Source: Coleophoma eucalyptorum
Taxonomy: Eukaryota > Ascomycota > Leotiomycetes > Helotiales > Dermateaceae
Direction of reading: 5' to 3'
DNA length: 64,000 bases
Assembly (NCBI GenBank): GCA_026120035.1
Contig: JALRME010000074.1
Location: forward strand, 1 to 64,000
Shown: positions 1 to 13,073 of the stretch, one piece after another
Layout of the letters: every line of letters starts with the position of its first letter
How positions within the stretch are numbered: the stretch's first letter is position 1
Notes under the pieces: model-generated
What the model saw: only the letters and a program-made list of their open reading frames with translations
Database searches by the model: none
What the model was told of the DNA's origin: nothing
Made by a program: the position numbers and the translations under genes

Positions 1-548
1 TGATCCTACTTTCGTATGGAAGTATAATCATATTGTGTTGTTGAGATATAGAATATTAAGTATAGTAAAGGCGACGCGTACTAGAAAGTGGTGCACTCGT
101 ATATATGGTGCACTCGCTTATAAGATACGTTAGACAATATATTGCGCTCCTCAAATGCTTGTGAGGAAATTGACTTTACTGCGTTCCGAACACCTTTAGA
201 TGGTGGTTACCTCCACACCGTTTCGCTCCCCCCTCCCCCACATCAGCATCCGAATGCTTTAAATTCACGGCTTTAACATTCTGTGTATGGCCACCCCGCC
301 GCAGTGGACCCGTTAGGTCTTCGCATCAAGAATTTTTAGCGCTTGTTTCCTTAGCAGATGTCCTTATGTCAAGCGTGCAAGGTTCGGATTTTATGCTGTC
401 CCAAATTAGGAGGTTCTCAATCACAAAAAATGTTATTGAACCTCGAACAGTGCTATTCTTGAGGGAAACTTCCTACAAAGGCCCTGTCCAACTACTTTTC
501 TAGCTATTTTGGACAGTGAACATCAATACACTTGAAATTGCAACGCCT
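1..548. other. Intergenic, no gene seen
   Basis: AT-rich leader with no supportable coding sequence. A short direct repeat of about 11 bases (tggtgcactcg) occurs twice near positions 91-116. The right end abuts the stop codon of the Clr5-domain gene. Confidence 0.5.
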
Positions 549-3353
549 CTATAACCAATACCAGGAGCTATTTTGCCCCTCTGGTATCATGATATACATT
601 GACCTACTCCACACATCGACATTGGCAAAGTATTCGCCTTTACAAACTTCGTCAACGCATGCACATGCTTCATCAGTAATATCCAAGAATCTTCCACATT
701 GGCAGAATGGAGCCATCATATCCTTTTCGACAAGCTTGATTGGGAGCAGTCCGCCACTTTTGAGTCCTTCTAATACTGACTGCAAGTCAAAGTTTTCAGA
801 AATCCAAGGGTCCGCTTCGGTCAACCGACGGTAAGTTAGGAGCTCTGTTTGTATCGCTGCCCACATAGTCCCGATAGCCTTGCTCCCACCGTAGAAATTG
901 TTTGTATCTGGCTTAGCATGTGGACACGATTCTTCGTCGAGATTATCATCGTTGCTATTTTCGCTCTCTTCATCGTCCTGGGCGTCTTCGTCCATGTCAT
1001 CTATCGGCTCCATGAAGAGTTTATATGGATCTTCTCTTTCTTTGCCCTTTGAGGGTTTTGAGGTAGAAGCCTCCGATCCTGATCTTCTCTCATCTCGCGC
1101 CCACCGTAGCATGGTACAGAACACGTTCCAGCCTAGCGTTGTATCATCAGTCCAGCCGGCTATCAAAGATGAAGGAACTCTTTCGGCAAGTTGGACAGGA
1201 TCAATGTCCTCATGGGTACAATCGATCGCTGAGTCTTTTCGCATAAGGGCAGCGAGAGAAATCGAGGCAGTCTGAAGCGGATTGGCACCGTTCGCAAGTA
1301 AGCAGACCAAGCATGCTAGCATTCCAAAAAGATTCTCTCCGGGACACCCGCTTTGAGCAAGATGGCATGCTGTCAGAACAAGAGCATGAAGTGGCCCTAG
1401 CTGCAGCTTTATACTGCACGCTTCGCACTTCTTCATAAATAGCCCACTAGGAGTGTTGATATCGGGAGCAAACATGGGTCCGAAAAGCCGTCCAATACAG
1501 TGGCAGATGGTCTGCACCGATGTATGACAGAACATGTGTTTCCACTCAATCGGTATTCTCGAATGTCCTTCCGCAAACAAGTCTCGCACGCAATGGGAGT
1601 CCGCATCCCATCGGCCGCAAATATCCACTTCCTCGCCTGTGAAACGCTTCATCTTTGAGAATTTGTCATCAACGATGTCAGGCAAGCAGCTGGTATGCCC
1701 CTTAAGAATTGAAATGAAAAGATTGTCAAGCACTGTGTGGCCATGATTATTCACATAGATTTTGTCGATCCGAGAATTTTCCACAAGTTGGTTAAGTGCG
1801 GCGTCAAGAAGATTGCAACACGTCTTAGAGCCATCTAGGAAAGACGTCAAGAGATGGAGAGGATATATTCCGGTATTCTCGAAGCTGAGCGATTTAACTT
1901 TTCTAAGCAAGTTCCAAAACAACTCCTCATTCCGGGCCACGAGGCTAAATGCAAAGCTCTCTTGAAGGAGCTCTCTCGGGGAACTGCGAGTTGCCTTGGC
2001 TATTTTAGGCATAGCCATGGGCAAGTGTTTTATGTCAAGGTTACTGAACCCGTTGTTCTCCAGGGCAGCTTGGATCTTCTCCTCGAAGGTTTGGTTGTGC
2101 GTGGGTGGCCAACGGATCAAATATTCATTATCTTCTCCACGTGTGATTACATCGGGGATTTGTTCGCGATCCTCTTCGTCATCACCTTCGTATCGTGTAC
2201 GGATGGATGCGTGAATTATCCATTGGCAAAGCATAGGAGGTTTATTGACTAATTCTCCTGTGTTTCCACCACTGCCATCGGATTGCGGAGTAGCAAATGT
2301 CCCTGGTGTTCCCGCGTTGACCATCGGAGTGCCTGGTGATGAGTAAACCCTCCCATCCTTGTCTTTAAAGCGATCAAATTCTAGGAGATCAGCAGTCCAC
2401 TCCGTAGGTCCAAATCTCCAGTACTTTGCTGTATGAAATGAAAATAGCCAAAACTGGTAGAAGTATGTGGTGAGGACTCTACAGCTCATTAGTACTTGCC
2501 AAAAATTATTTGTGATGCTTCCATACTTCCTCTCTGATCTCTCCATTTGTTTGAAGAGATCATCATGTTTTGCTTCAATGAAAAGGCGTGCCCTCTCGTC
2601 GAGCTTCATTCCCCTCACAGCTATCATTGTAGGAGTAGGTGCGTTGTTCGGTGATAATTGAGTCCTGAAGGCGACTGATCGATGAGCGTTTGGGCTTCCA
2701 ATAGACAGAAAGTCTGGTGTAGGTCCAAAGGGAGAAGCTGGCTCAGCCCTCGAGACGGATGAACGGAATGCACGATATGGCAAATTCCAATGCATGAAAC
2801 TAAGCTGCGCTTCAGTTCGGTCACCATCAAGACTAGATCGAAAACTTTACACATTATTTCCAAGCTGTATCTGGGAAGCTTCCTTGTTTTTCTTGGAGTC
2901 TGTAATATGTCGCTTGATACGCTTCTTGTCTATTGGGATAATCTGGCCATCATCCTTCTTATATGAAATATCGGGCGTAGAATAACCATCCCTTGTCCTC
3001 TTTCCAAGCGCCAGTATCGCTGCTTCTTTGACCTGACTTGGTATGTTTTTGGTCACACCCCATAAGTTGAAGTAATATTTATAGGAGTGTTCACTAGACG
3101 ATGTTTTCGTACACATCAGCGACATGCCTGTATTTTAGTTTAAACAGGGAACGACAGAGAAATGGACTAACACTGCGTGGAAATTATATTGGTTTCTCAT
3201 GATTTTAACGACCTCTGGTAAGGGGATCCCTTGCTGCAGATAAAGTCCGAGAATGGTAGGTTTCAGCTGCTCCCATCTCAAAGAAAGAGAAGTGTCGAGG
3301 GAGGGAGGAGCAGAGCGTTGTGCGGAGCTTCCTGCCGGGCCTTGTTGCATCAT
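549..3353 (-). CDS. Clr5-domain protein, 891 aa, three exons
   Basis: Proposed exons on the minus strand are 3353-3172, 3093-2851 and 2799-549. The splice signals keep the frame. The joins give FHA-V-EHSYKYYF across the first intron and NN-V-FMHW across the second. The N-terminus carries a Clr5 domain, with WEQLKPTILGLYLQQG at about residues 28-43 and then YKYYFNLWGV. The family is thought to be nucleic-acid-associated and is named after a fission-yeast silencing factor. The long remainder has ankyrin-like helices (GIYPLHLL, GHTVLDNL), a Cys/His-rich middle and an acidic segment (DDMDEDAQDDEESEN) near the C-terminus. Such large Clr5 proteins are common and uncharacterised in Pezizomycotina. 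A further short intron near the start of exon 3 cannot be excluded. The family call is firm; the cellular role is unknown. Confidence 0.8.
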
Positions 3354-4642
3354 AAATTAAAATTGTAACTTAAGTTTGAGTGGTAAAGCTAATAGAAATT
3401 GATATGAATAGAGAAAGATGAGGGGCATAAGGCGCCCTATATGGGCCTTTGAAAAGCGCGTGGTATTAGAAAGGAGCAACGAAGGCTCGGACTGAAATTC
3501 GGATGTCATTATTGGCACGATTGGCAATGCTCCCACATAGATTCACTCACAATCAGGGCGAGGCTCTAGTTGAGAAACAAAGGTTGACAGGCCAATCGCT
3601 GCACCAAGTGTATGTCAGTGTTCACCGCCAATGCCAGCAACGGCGCCACCCAGGGCAAAAACACCATTGACATTAGTTGACCAGCCAATGGTGTCGCATA
3701 ATCCCAGGACTTACGCTGGTAGTCTTTGTGTGGGGTTGTGCACATCATACCTGCATGCAGGCAGCTTAGAAAACACAGCACTGGAACTTTCAATCCCTGT
3801 TATAATCAACGAGACATTAGTAGACTAGCCATTCATGCTAATGCTTTCCTTAGCGATCAACGCTGGGAAGAAGTGACCCGAAGTTCTCGTTGGAGATGTC
3901 CAACTTCCTTGGTATGAACTGTTTCATAAAAAATAGAGAAATCCTGATGCTTGCCTCTGGTAAAGATTAATTTTTACTTTATGAACATTTGGCGACTATC
4001 CAATGAGACCCCAACACATCCCAGGCATCACTTATGTTCTTGCCACAGAGACTCGGTATTTCACAAGTTGTTTGGTCATGATAGTCAATCTGGTACGACT
4101 GGTCACTAACATTGCACGCTCGGTGAAACAATTGAGCCGCCTGGAAAAGGTTTACCCCGCAAGACAAAAGTCGAGTGACCAGCATTGCAATCTTGCGATC
4201 TTTTCAACAAGTTCTTTAGTCGTGATAACCATCTGGTACGACTGGTCACTAATGTTCCACGCCTGGTGGAACAGTTGAGGAGGGCCTGGAAGGGTATTAC
4301 CCCACAAAACAAAAGTTGAGTGACCAGTATTAATCTTTTCTTGCCTGTTTGAACATGATAGCAAACCTACGTAAAAATCACTGTGGCAATCTATGGATGA
4401 TATTTTCAGACCGTTTTCTCAGCATTGGGGAGAGAGAAATCTTTGAGTTGTTGTGTGCTGATTTCGGTACAAAATGTATCTGCTCCCTCCCTACCTGGCC
4501 CTCGAAGCGTTTTGGGTTTTGAGCCTAGAGGATTCAAAGTCATGTTGATTAATCCTTGATTTTAATTGCCTCGAAACCCTTATATTTCGAATTCTCTATC
4601 AGATATTCAATTCGATTCAGGCCGCTCTCATTACATTCCACA
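3354..4642. other. Intergenic with duplicated segment and doubtful transporter relic
   Basis: No intact gene is visible. A diverged tandem duplication lies at 4075-4338 and is listed separately. On the minus strand at about 3480-3790 a frame reads NGVFALGGAVAG, faintly like an MFS transporter segment, but it is interrupted and too short to call. Confidence 0.35.
4075..4338. repeat. Diverged tandem duplication, period about 143 bp, with inverted arms
   Basis: Two copies (about 4075-4193 and 4219-4338) share ctggtacgactggtcact near the left and caaaag followed by gagtgaccag near the right. The 9-mer ctggtcact and its reverse complement agtgaccag flank each unit internally (starts near 4099 and 4174; 4242 and 4319), so each copy could fold into a stem with a loop of about 65 nt. 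Differences between the copies are mostly transitions. It could be a decayed MITE-like element. No coding potential is supported. Confidence 0.6.
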
Positions 4643-5262
4643 ATGCCTTCACCCAAAGCTCTTTATCAATCTAGTAGCAGCTGGTAGGATCTTAATTTTT
4701 CCTTCTCCTATTTTCTGATTCTTTATCATGTAGACTAATCCGCTCCAGCCACCTACGAGGAGCTGAATTCAAAGCGAAGACCTTCCAAACCATGCATAAG
4801 TCCTCCAAGACCTGTGACGGTCCTTTTAAATTGAAAGATGTCCCGGATTCTTCATATCAATCTGCTGCTACTACCGACGGCTCCTGTGCTCACACTAATG
4901 TTGGTATTGTGAATAATCACGACACAAAAACAATCTGTGGCCCCAAAAATCAGACCTACGACCTATATGGTATCTCGGCCCAATTCTGGGACCACCAATG
5001 CCCATCTCATGGTACCATCATCAACAACTACCAAGACGCATGGTCTTGTCCGTACCATGGCTCAGTTTTACAAACTAGAAATTCCAGTCAGCATGGTACA
5101 GCTCCCACATACGAGCGACATACGTTGCGTGGATATGTAAATGGGAATCCATCACAGCAGTACGCATTGTATTGTCGACCAGATAGCGGCAGGTTGTCGA
5201 TCGATAAAGGATGTCTGTGTGTTCAAACTTGTGCAGGTACTCGCGTGGACTGGTTGGAGTAA
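4643..5262 (+). CDS. Doubtful small hypothetical protein, 184 aa, two exons
   Basis: A possible two-exon gene: exon 4643-4683, a GT-AG intron 4684-4748 with a ctaat-type branch sequence, then exon 4749-5262. The frame is continuous across the join. I do not recognise the product. It is polar and fairly rich in Cys, His, Asn and Tyr, and shows no signal peptide, membrane segment or known motif. The sequence at 4579-4586 (cttatatt) could act as a weak TATA box about 60 bases before the ATG. The isolated ORF could also be chance. Expression data or homologues would be needed to accept it. Confidence 0.3.
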
Positions 5263-6469
5263 CAACAAGGCATTCGGTCACTGACTTTGCATTTACGTCT
5301 TCCCTTTATTTTATGCACAGATCACTTCGGCCATTCTTTATCAGTGTTGACCTATATCTTTATATTTTCCCTTCATATCATTATTTTTGGAAGGCTAGCG
5401 CAGTGTAACGATCGAAATATAGGCTTCGTGAGGAATTCTACTCAAAGGATTGGAGTTAATTATATAGGTAGATATATCACAGAAAGCGATAGAGTACAAC
5501 TGCGTATCCAATAAGAATGCTATTTGAGTTAAGCATGAAGCCCCTATGCTAAGAAGTACCTATCTATCGATACATTACCTCGCGCATACCTGGATCAATT
5601 GGATCCTGTGGATCTTAACAAGACTCTTGACATCCACCCAGATGAGCATACGACCTTGTGATTCCACTTACATTTCACTCTACAAGCCTCCTTCTGCCAT
5701 TGCTGTGCCTCGGGGGTTTGCATCGTTCTAGCTGCTGACCTTGACTTTCGAGTCCCGGCTTTGATGCTACGAGAAACTGTTCGTGTAATTCAATGCCTAT
5801 GGCAATGAGCTGAGCCTGTTTGGAATCCCGCTTGTCTAGATACTCTCTGCACGTTAACTATCCTTCTTGGGAATAGATCTAATGCGACTATATTTTTCTA
5901 ACGCTACTACTTGGTCTGCTCGTCTTGTCTTAATCGCGATGACCTAGTCAAGAGTTATTGTCGAGAATCTGAATTTGGCACTAGTATTCTCCACTATTAT
6001 GCGAGACTTATAGAATGTGGTTGATACTGTCTAATATGCGGCTATTGCGGTCTATGCACTTGATCACGCGCCTTGCCAGAGCTATCTGGGGGGTTTGCTT
6101 TGCGACCCCTCAACTCAGCGAGGGGGTCGATGCTGATGGGCATGTCATAGGCTTTTACCGAGCCCGTTTACCTACCCCATGGCTTCCTCCTACCGCGGTT
6201 GGCCAAAGCAGGAAAAAGCCAAAAAACCTTAACAATTCCCGATAAAAGAAATAAAGTGGAATTTGACGAAAGATAGCCAAAGTTCGCTGGGTGGAGTAAA
6301 GCCCACGTTGAATGTACTCGGCCAATACCGATATGGAGATTTGTTGATGAAGGCCCAGAACCCAGCGTTCTATGAGAATGTTTCATGCAGAGCCTTGCAA
6401 TTTTAATGCCTCATCCCCTCGATCTAGCTCTTTTCTCAGCAGATATGGTACCTTTGACAGTTGATATTC
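5263..6469. other. Intergenic, nothing recognised
   Basis: About 1.2 kb without a supportable gene. The short ORFs here show no recognisable motif and no splice-consistent extension. Confidence 0.4.
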
Positions 6470-8334
6470 TTATACTACACGCCCATGAGGTGGCTTTTCA
6501 GTAACACTACCGTTGACCATGGCGGCCCTTTCGGCTACTACTTCAACATTTGATAATGATTGCCGGGTTCCAGTATCGAATATTATATCGATCTCTTCCA
6601 AAGTCTTCCCTTTGGTTTCAACCCAGTAGTACAACTATTAATAGTAAGCAAGGATCTCAGATACAATCGTTGTGAACCAAACCCACAATTAGCGCTACAA
6701 TCAAGACATCCCATGATGCATTGATTATGTACACCTTCCATCCTATGTTTTTGAACGCAATAGGCATAATGATAACGAAGATAACGCTGACAATTCATAC
6801 GGGTTAGAGTCAGCTCATAGCTAAATTATGGGAGTTAAACTCACCTGAAAGTATTTAACTCAAATTGCGACAGACCTACAGTGTGAGCGCGTATCGAGAA
6901 ATTCGCTATTTCTGGTGGATAAAGAGTACATAAAGGTGTCCAGGCAACTGAATAGATGCCTTGAAAGAGAAACATAACGGCTACATTGGCATAGATCAAA
7001 CTGGTCGAGGCATTATTTGGATCGTCACCGTATACTTTCGAAAGAACGCCAATAATCAAGAGGCAGATTATAAGAAGGGTCTCTGTTACGGCAGCAGTTG
7101 ACTTGCGACCCCATCGACATATTCCTAGGGTCCCTACAAGAGCGCAAGGGAAACACCATGCATTTAAAGCAATATTCTAGGCCCAGGATGGTCAGTCTAT
7201 ATGTTTACAACTGCCGATTATAAAGGATCTATTACCGCTTTCAGTTGAGATACGGTGTCTGTGATCCCCGCCGTCCTGAGCTCAGTGCCAAGGTAGAATG
7301 TTGCAATGATGTTCCCGGCAATGGCAGAAAAGGATCCCGCCGATGCACCGATCAAAAGGCGCCTCCTAGCGACGGGGTCTTGGACCATACCCCAGAATGA
7401 TACATCTAGTTTCTGTGTGTACTCCCATTTAGACCCCTCTAAAATCTTCTCGTAAAGGGCATTTGACACTGGATCCGTAATATCGCCATTGGACGCCACG
7501 AGAGCAACTGAGAGCCGTGCTGCATCATAGTGGCCCTGATGAATCAACCAGCGAGGAGATTCAGGACTAGAAAGTTAGCTAGCGCATCTTTCCTCCTACA
7601 AGAGAGATTTGACGCACATAAATGGCAAAAAGACGATGTTAAGGATGGAGAAGATAACTTGGGTGATCGACGGAGTCCTCCAGGCCCAGGTTGAATCCCA
7701 AGAACTTGTGGCGAGAGTCACGACGGCTATGATGAGGGCACCAACACTAGAATTATTAGTATTAAATCCGGCTCTAGCTGCCGAGATACACTTGCTAGTA
7801 GAAGTTATTGAGCATGCTAACCCCCCATGATCTCCACGCGCTAGGAAACGTCTCGGAGAGGTATGTGCCGCTGGCGATATTTGCAAGGGTGGCTCCGAAC
7901 CCGATTACTACTCTAGCTACGATGAACATAGCAATATTCTGAGCAGCACTCTGGAGTGCCATGCTCGCTACCGCGATGATGGAGCCCCAAAAGATCACAG
8001 GGCGTCGGCCCATGCGGTCACAGAGGAAACCAGAGCAGCCTGGAGCCAGACAACCACCAATGAAAACAGCGGCAGTGCTTACACCCATAGTTGTCTCATT
8101 GAGTTTGAAATATCCCGTGTACGCTGGCAGGATATTGAGTCCATTGAGCATCGAGCGGCAAACCCCATACGACTATTGCGACGCCGTTAAAAATTGTAAT
8201 AACCTATGGCCAGGCTCTTGACAACATACAGTCGATACAGCCATTGAACAGGCCATGAGCAGAGCCACCACCGTGATCGAGGAATCTGGGACGTATGCGG
8301 GGAGCCAAGTCCCAGTCTGAGTCCTTTTTAGCAT
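6470..8334 (-). CDS. MFS sugar transporter (lactose-permease type), 512 aa, seven exons
   Basis: Exons on the minus strand: 8334-8230, 8172-7796, 7746-7618, 7566-7236, 7176-6845, 6786-6687 and 6634-6470. Together they give a complete sugar-porter protein of normal length. Family signatures appear in order: SMLNGLNILPAYTGYF in the first membrane region, DRMGRRP in the loop 2/3 region, NNFYYVGAL, WDSTWAWRTPS, PESPRWL before the central loop, NIALNAW, AWTPLCTLYPPEI, and the C-terminal motif WVETKGKTLEEID. It probably imports a mono- or disaccharide across the plasma membrane by proton symport. The second intron starts with GC, not GT (GCAAGT at 7795-7790). The extreme N-terminus is short and its first exon is the least certain part; the FGYD-like motif expected after TM1 onset reads YGVCR here. 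It lies upstream of the aromatic-catabolism block but has no clear link to it. Confidence 0.85.
7747..7795 (-). other. GC-AG intron in the sugar transporter
   Basis: The donor reads TACTA|GCAAGT and the acceptor TTCTAG|TGTTGG. Splicing here restores the family motif NNFYYVGAL exactly. Reading through gives a stop codon immediately after NNFY. GC-AG introns are a known minority class, and this donor matches their consensus apart from the last exonic bases. Confidence 0.75.
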
Positions 8335-9462
8335 TGCGGGTATGATATAGTTGACGAGTCCTCAGTTGAGACGGGTGATTCAGTGACGTTTGATTAGAAC
8401 ACTAGCTAATATTCTTGATTGAAGTAGATTCAGGCTCTGTCTGGAGGTAACAAAGAGATATATTACGTTGAAAGCGATTTTGTGCCCCCCACCTGCCTAA
8501 CGACCAGTCATGCCCCGCACCAGCTATCATACAAATCACCCCCTTCGTCCACCAAAACCTTATTCCGTTGCTCCTGGCCTCGACTCAGCGGGCGTTTGAT
8601 CAGTATCGTCATCACTGCTCATAAGCTCCAATTAAGACAGCGTTCGTCGCAGAAATCATCTAAGCGCACTACGTGAATTCTTTCGTGCCTTCTGATTAAC
8701 TTGTTTATGGATTGTTTAGACTGTTGCGGGGGAATGTGTAGTTTCTACCTTGTTGCTCTATTATTTTATCTTGGGTTGTAAATAGAAAAGGTCACTATCA
8801 TAAAATTAACCCTTTTCTACCTAGACTTAATACTAATCAACTATTTTGCATATTTCTTTAGATGTAATTTTGTTTCTATAGATATCTATGAACCTATAGC
8901 CTCAAGCTGTCTGCAATACGAAAGCTAAATATTACTATCAAGGTTTTAGTTTTAAGCACCTTGATCACCGCATCACCTGAAATGGCCCTGTCGAGTGTCC
9001 TGCAGCGCATCGCACCTGGGTGAGCTTTAGGTGAGCTTTCATTGAAACTTTGTCGAATGAGTTTCTTGGGAGGTCCGGATTGTGCACGTGTAGCCGTTAA
9101 TGGACCGCGAGGAGTTGTGTGGTCCGTGGGAGAATCGGGGCAAATTCCGCCAATCACAGCTTGTACATTCCGACACCCATGAAGTGGATATCCCGAACTA
9201 AAGCGCCAATGATACTCCATATTGACGTCTATTTCAAATCAAAGAGTCAAAAATGATATTGAAGACTCCCATCAAGGGTTACTCCGCGGAGCCGGAATGG
9301 CCTGAAAGAAAGCATTGAGCATGGATTGGAAAACAATATATATAAAGCACAGATGTCTCCTAAATATTCAGCATCGTGCCCAAATAACTTTGTTTTTTCT
9401 TTCTCTTCTTCAGATGACATCGATTTCACACCGACCTAGAAACCAAACCAGGGATTATCACT
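8335..9462. other. Intergenic region upstream of the P450
   Basis: No gene is seen. Near the right end are CCGCGG at 9284-9289 overlapping CGGAGCCG at 9287-9294, a possible Zn2Cys6 half-site pair, and the P450 TATA box, listed separately. Confidence 0.5.
9337..9347 (+). promoter_or_regulatory. TATA box of the CYP505-like gene
   Basis: TATATATAAAG lies 116 bases before the P450 start codon, a usual spacing for a fungal core promoter with a short 5' leader. The sequence is clear; its use is inferred. Confidence 0.55.
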
Positions 9463-12400
9463 ATGTCCGACCAAATTCCAGGGCCGTCTGGCCTTCCATT
9501 CCTTGGCAATGTCTTCGATATCAATCAAGAAAACGCAATCGAAAGCATGATGCAAATGGCCGATAAATATGGTAAGTTGTCTAGTTCCAAACAATGGATG
9601 GCCTATCGGCAGTGTCATATCTGACTCAATTTGGCAACAGGTCCATTATTTAAACTGGGTTTCCCCGGACATGAATTGCTTGTTGCATCTAGCTTTGAAA
9701 TGCTCGATGAATTGTGTGACACGAAACGATTCTCGAAGGTCGTCAATGGTTCTTTGGGAGAAATCCGAAATGTGGTAAAGGATGGGTTGTTTACGGCACA
9801 TAATGATGAGCCTAATTGGGGAGTGGCCCATCGTGTGCTTATGCCTGCATTTGGACCACTGTCAATTCATGCTATGTTTGATGGTTAATTGACCCTCTCT
9901 TCTTCTAGCCTTGGTTTCAATGGATTTACAAACTAACGACTGGGTGGTTTTAGAGATGCTAGATATTTCATCGCAGCTTGTGTTAAAATGGGCTCGATAT
10001 GGCCCAAATAACAAAATCAATATAACTCACGACTTTACCCGGTTGACTTTGGATTCGATTGCATTGTAAGTTAAAATCGATTCTTTTCTAAATATAACTA
10101 ATTTGTCCATGAAAGATGTGCAATGGGAATGCGCCTCAATTCATTCTATAAAGAGGACATGCATCCATTCGTAGAGGCCATGACCTTTCTGCTCATGGAA
10201 TCAGACTCCCGAGCAAAAAGACCGGGCTTAGTCAACAATCTTATGCGGAAAACCGACGCAAAATATCATTCAGACATTGGTTATATGCACAAAGTCGCCC
10301 ATGAAATAATTCAAGAGAGACGAAAGAACCCTTGTGAAAAGACTGATCTCCTCAATGCGATGTTACTTGGCCGAGATCCAATATCTGGCCAAGGATTATC
10401 GGATGAAAGTATCTCAAACAATATAATTACATTTTTGATTGCTGGTAAGTCTTGCTCATCTTAGCACAATAGGATATCCTCACATACAGCTACTTATGAC
10501 TATTTAGGACACGAAACCACATCGGGTATGCTTTCATTCTTGTTTATGTTTCTCTTGCAGAATCCCGACACCTACTTTAAGGCTCAAAAAGAAGTAGACG
10601 AGGTTTTGGGGAAGGGGCCTGTTACAGTTGAGCACATGTCGAAACTGCCATATTTGACTGCATGTTTACGAGAGACTCTGCGTCTTCAACCTACTGCGCC
10701 AGGGTTTAAAGTCTCCCCGTTGAATCAAGAAAGCGATATTCCGATCACTCTGGGCAAGGGCAAATACAAAATCAAGCAAGATACAGCAATCATTGTAGTT
10801 TTGGCTAAGGCACAAAGGGACCCTGATGTATGGGGACACGACGCAGAGGAATTTCGCCCTGAGCGGATGCTTGACGAAAACTTCAACAAACTTCCTAAAA
10901 ATGCATGGAAGGTACGTAGATACATCATCAATTTCAAATATATTTGGATGAAGCTAACTAATTTCACCTTGCAGCCTTTTGGAAACGGAGTCCGAGGCTG
11001 TATTGGACGACCATTTGCTTGGCAAGAAGCCCTTCTGGTATCGTGTCTGTTACTCCAGACTTTCGATATCAGTCTTGATAATCCGTCTTATAATCTATCG
11101 ATCCAGTTTGCATTAACAATAAAGCCAAAGGATTTATATGTGCGTACCAGGTTAAGAGATGGCTTAAGCATAGCCGACTTGGAGCGACGACTTTTCTCAG
11201 GAAGGACAGCTGAGTCGCCAAGTGATAAAGATAAACCAACACAGAAAGAAACAAAACAGCATTGCCTAGACACGCCTCCAGGGGAAAATCAAATGACTAT
11301 CTTATACGGCTCAAATACTGGAACGTGCGAAGCATTAGCACATACGCTTGGAGTTAGAGCTGCCGAAAGAGGCTACGAACCACTTCTACGATCCCTTGAC
11401 TCTGCAGAAGGGGATATCCCAAGAAACCAAACCCTCGTTATTGTCACATGCAGCTACGATGGGGAGCCTTCAGATAATGCAAAGCAATTCGTCACCTGGC
11501 TAAATTCCCTGCGAGGGAATACACTCACAGGAGTGCGTTATGCAGTATTTGGATGTGGTCACAAAGACTGGCAAGAAACCTTTCAGAAAATACCAAGTCT
11601 AATAGATACACTTCTCCATGAGCATGGTGCTGTTAGACTAGTAACTAGAGGTCAATGTGACGTTTCTGGTGGTGACGTCAGGGGTGCATTTGATGAATGG
11701 CAAGATACAGAATTTTGGCCCGCAGTCTCATCCCAATTCTGTTCCGGTGGTTCACTAGCTGGAACAAGCAACTTCGCCATTACTGGGTCGCCATTACCAA
11801 GTACTAAAGCTCACAAAGCTTGGGAAATTTTGGCCAAAAGCCGTGCTTTATTGCCATTCCAGGTTATCGAGAGTAAGGTTTTGACTGCACCAGGAGAGCC
11901 TGTAAAACGACACCTCAGGCTCAAGCTACCACCCAGAATGACATTCAAAACCGGAGACTATCTGAGCATATCACCAGAAAACGATGAAATCATCGTAAAT
12001 GAAGTGCTAAAACGCTTTAATCTGTCCGGTGACTATGAGATCACACTCGATTCCGGAATATTAAGCAGTCTCCCGTTGGGTCAACCGATCAAAATACGAA
12101 CTCTTCTGAGCAGATTCGTTGAGCTTAATCAAGTGGCAACAAAAAGTGTTAGTACTTCATTTTGAACAATACCTAAATAAACTTGGCTGAATATGCAGCA
12201 ATATAGGACATTCAAAAAATCGAACAAACGATAACTCAAGCATCTGAGCTCCAGGAGCTCGTGCGATATATTTCACCTCTATCAAACTCCTCTCCTCAAA
12301 ATTTCAGCATTTTCGAGATTTTGCAGCAGTTCCCCTCTTCAAACCTTACATTTTCCAAGTTTCTTACCATGTTACCGCCGCTTCACGTACGACAATACTC

Positions 12401-13073
12401 TATATCGTCATCTCCGCTCATAGATCCTACTACATGCACACTTACGTGGGCAGTCATTGACCAAGAAATTCCAAATAGTCACCGAAGAGTCCGGGGAGTT
12501 GCATCTAACTATTTATCCTCTCTCGAAAAGGGCGACTCGGTATTTGCATCCATTAAAACTGGGCATAAGTCTTTCTACACACGGCTAGACTCTGGTGGCA
12601 CTCCGCTAATCCTAGTCTGTGCTGGAACAGGCCTTGCTCCATTCCGGGCATTTATAGAAGAACGCGCAAGTCATATCATGGCTGGAAAGACGCTTGCGCC
12701 TGCATTGCTTTATATTGGCTGCCGATCACCGGATCGTGATGCCTTGTATGCAAATGAGCTTCGGAAATGGGAAGATATGGGGGCTGTAAGTGTTCGATAT
12801 GCTTTTAGCCGGAGCCCCGAGAAGAGCATGGGTTGCAGATATGTGCAGCATCGCCTGTGGGAAGATCGCAAAGAACTTACCGATCTGTTTCAAAAGGGGG
12901 CGATGGTTCTTGCTTGCGGTAGTACTGTTCTTGGACATGAGTTGAAAAATGTTGGGAAGAGTATCTACCTTGATACTTCAATCACAAGTGGGAAAGCTCG
13001 AACTGATCTCGAGGCTGAGAAGTGGTACATGGAGGCAAAGCAAAGTCGGTTTGCTTTGGAAGTATTTTTGTAA
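9463..13073 (+). CDS. Self-sufficient cytochrome P450-reductase fusion (CYP505-like), 1078 aa
   Basis: Seven exons: 9463-9571, 9641-9883, 9954-10065, 10116-10444, 10508-10911, 10975-12147 and 12207-13073. The N-terminal P450 half has [12 protein letters not shown] near residue 5, the I-helix AGHETTSG across an intron, the K-helix ETLR, and the haem loop [10 protein letters not shown] with its Cys near residue 408. The C-terminal half is a diflavin reductase: FMN-binding YGSNTGT from about residue 508, FAD-binding RQYSISSSP, and NADPH-binding [10 protein letters not shown] and [10 protein letters not shown]. This is the P450foxy/CYP505 layout and length. Known members hydroxylate fatty acids near the omega end; some accept other substrates. 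It lacks an N-terminal membrane anchor, so it should be soluble. Its place beside fumarylacetoacetase and homogentisate dioxygenase suggests an aromatic or aryl-alkanoic substrate, which is inference only. Confidence 0.93.

Noticed and set aside
549..2661. Several plus-strand ORFs of 60-130 codons opposite the Clr5 gene
   Set aside because: They are shadows of the long minus-strand exon and show no family motif.
3480..3790. Minus-strand frame with NGVFALGGAVAG, like part of an MFS transporter
   Set aside because: Too short and interrupted, with no second supporting motif; kept only as a remark.
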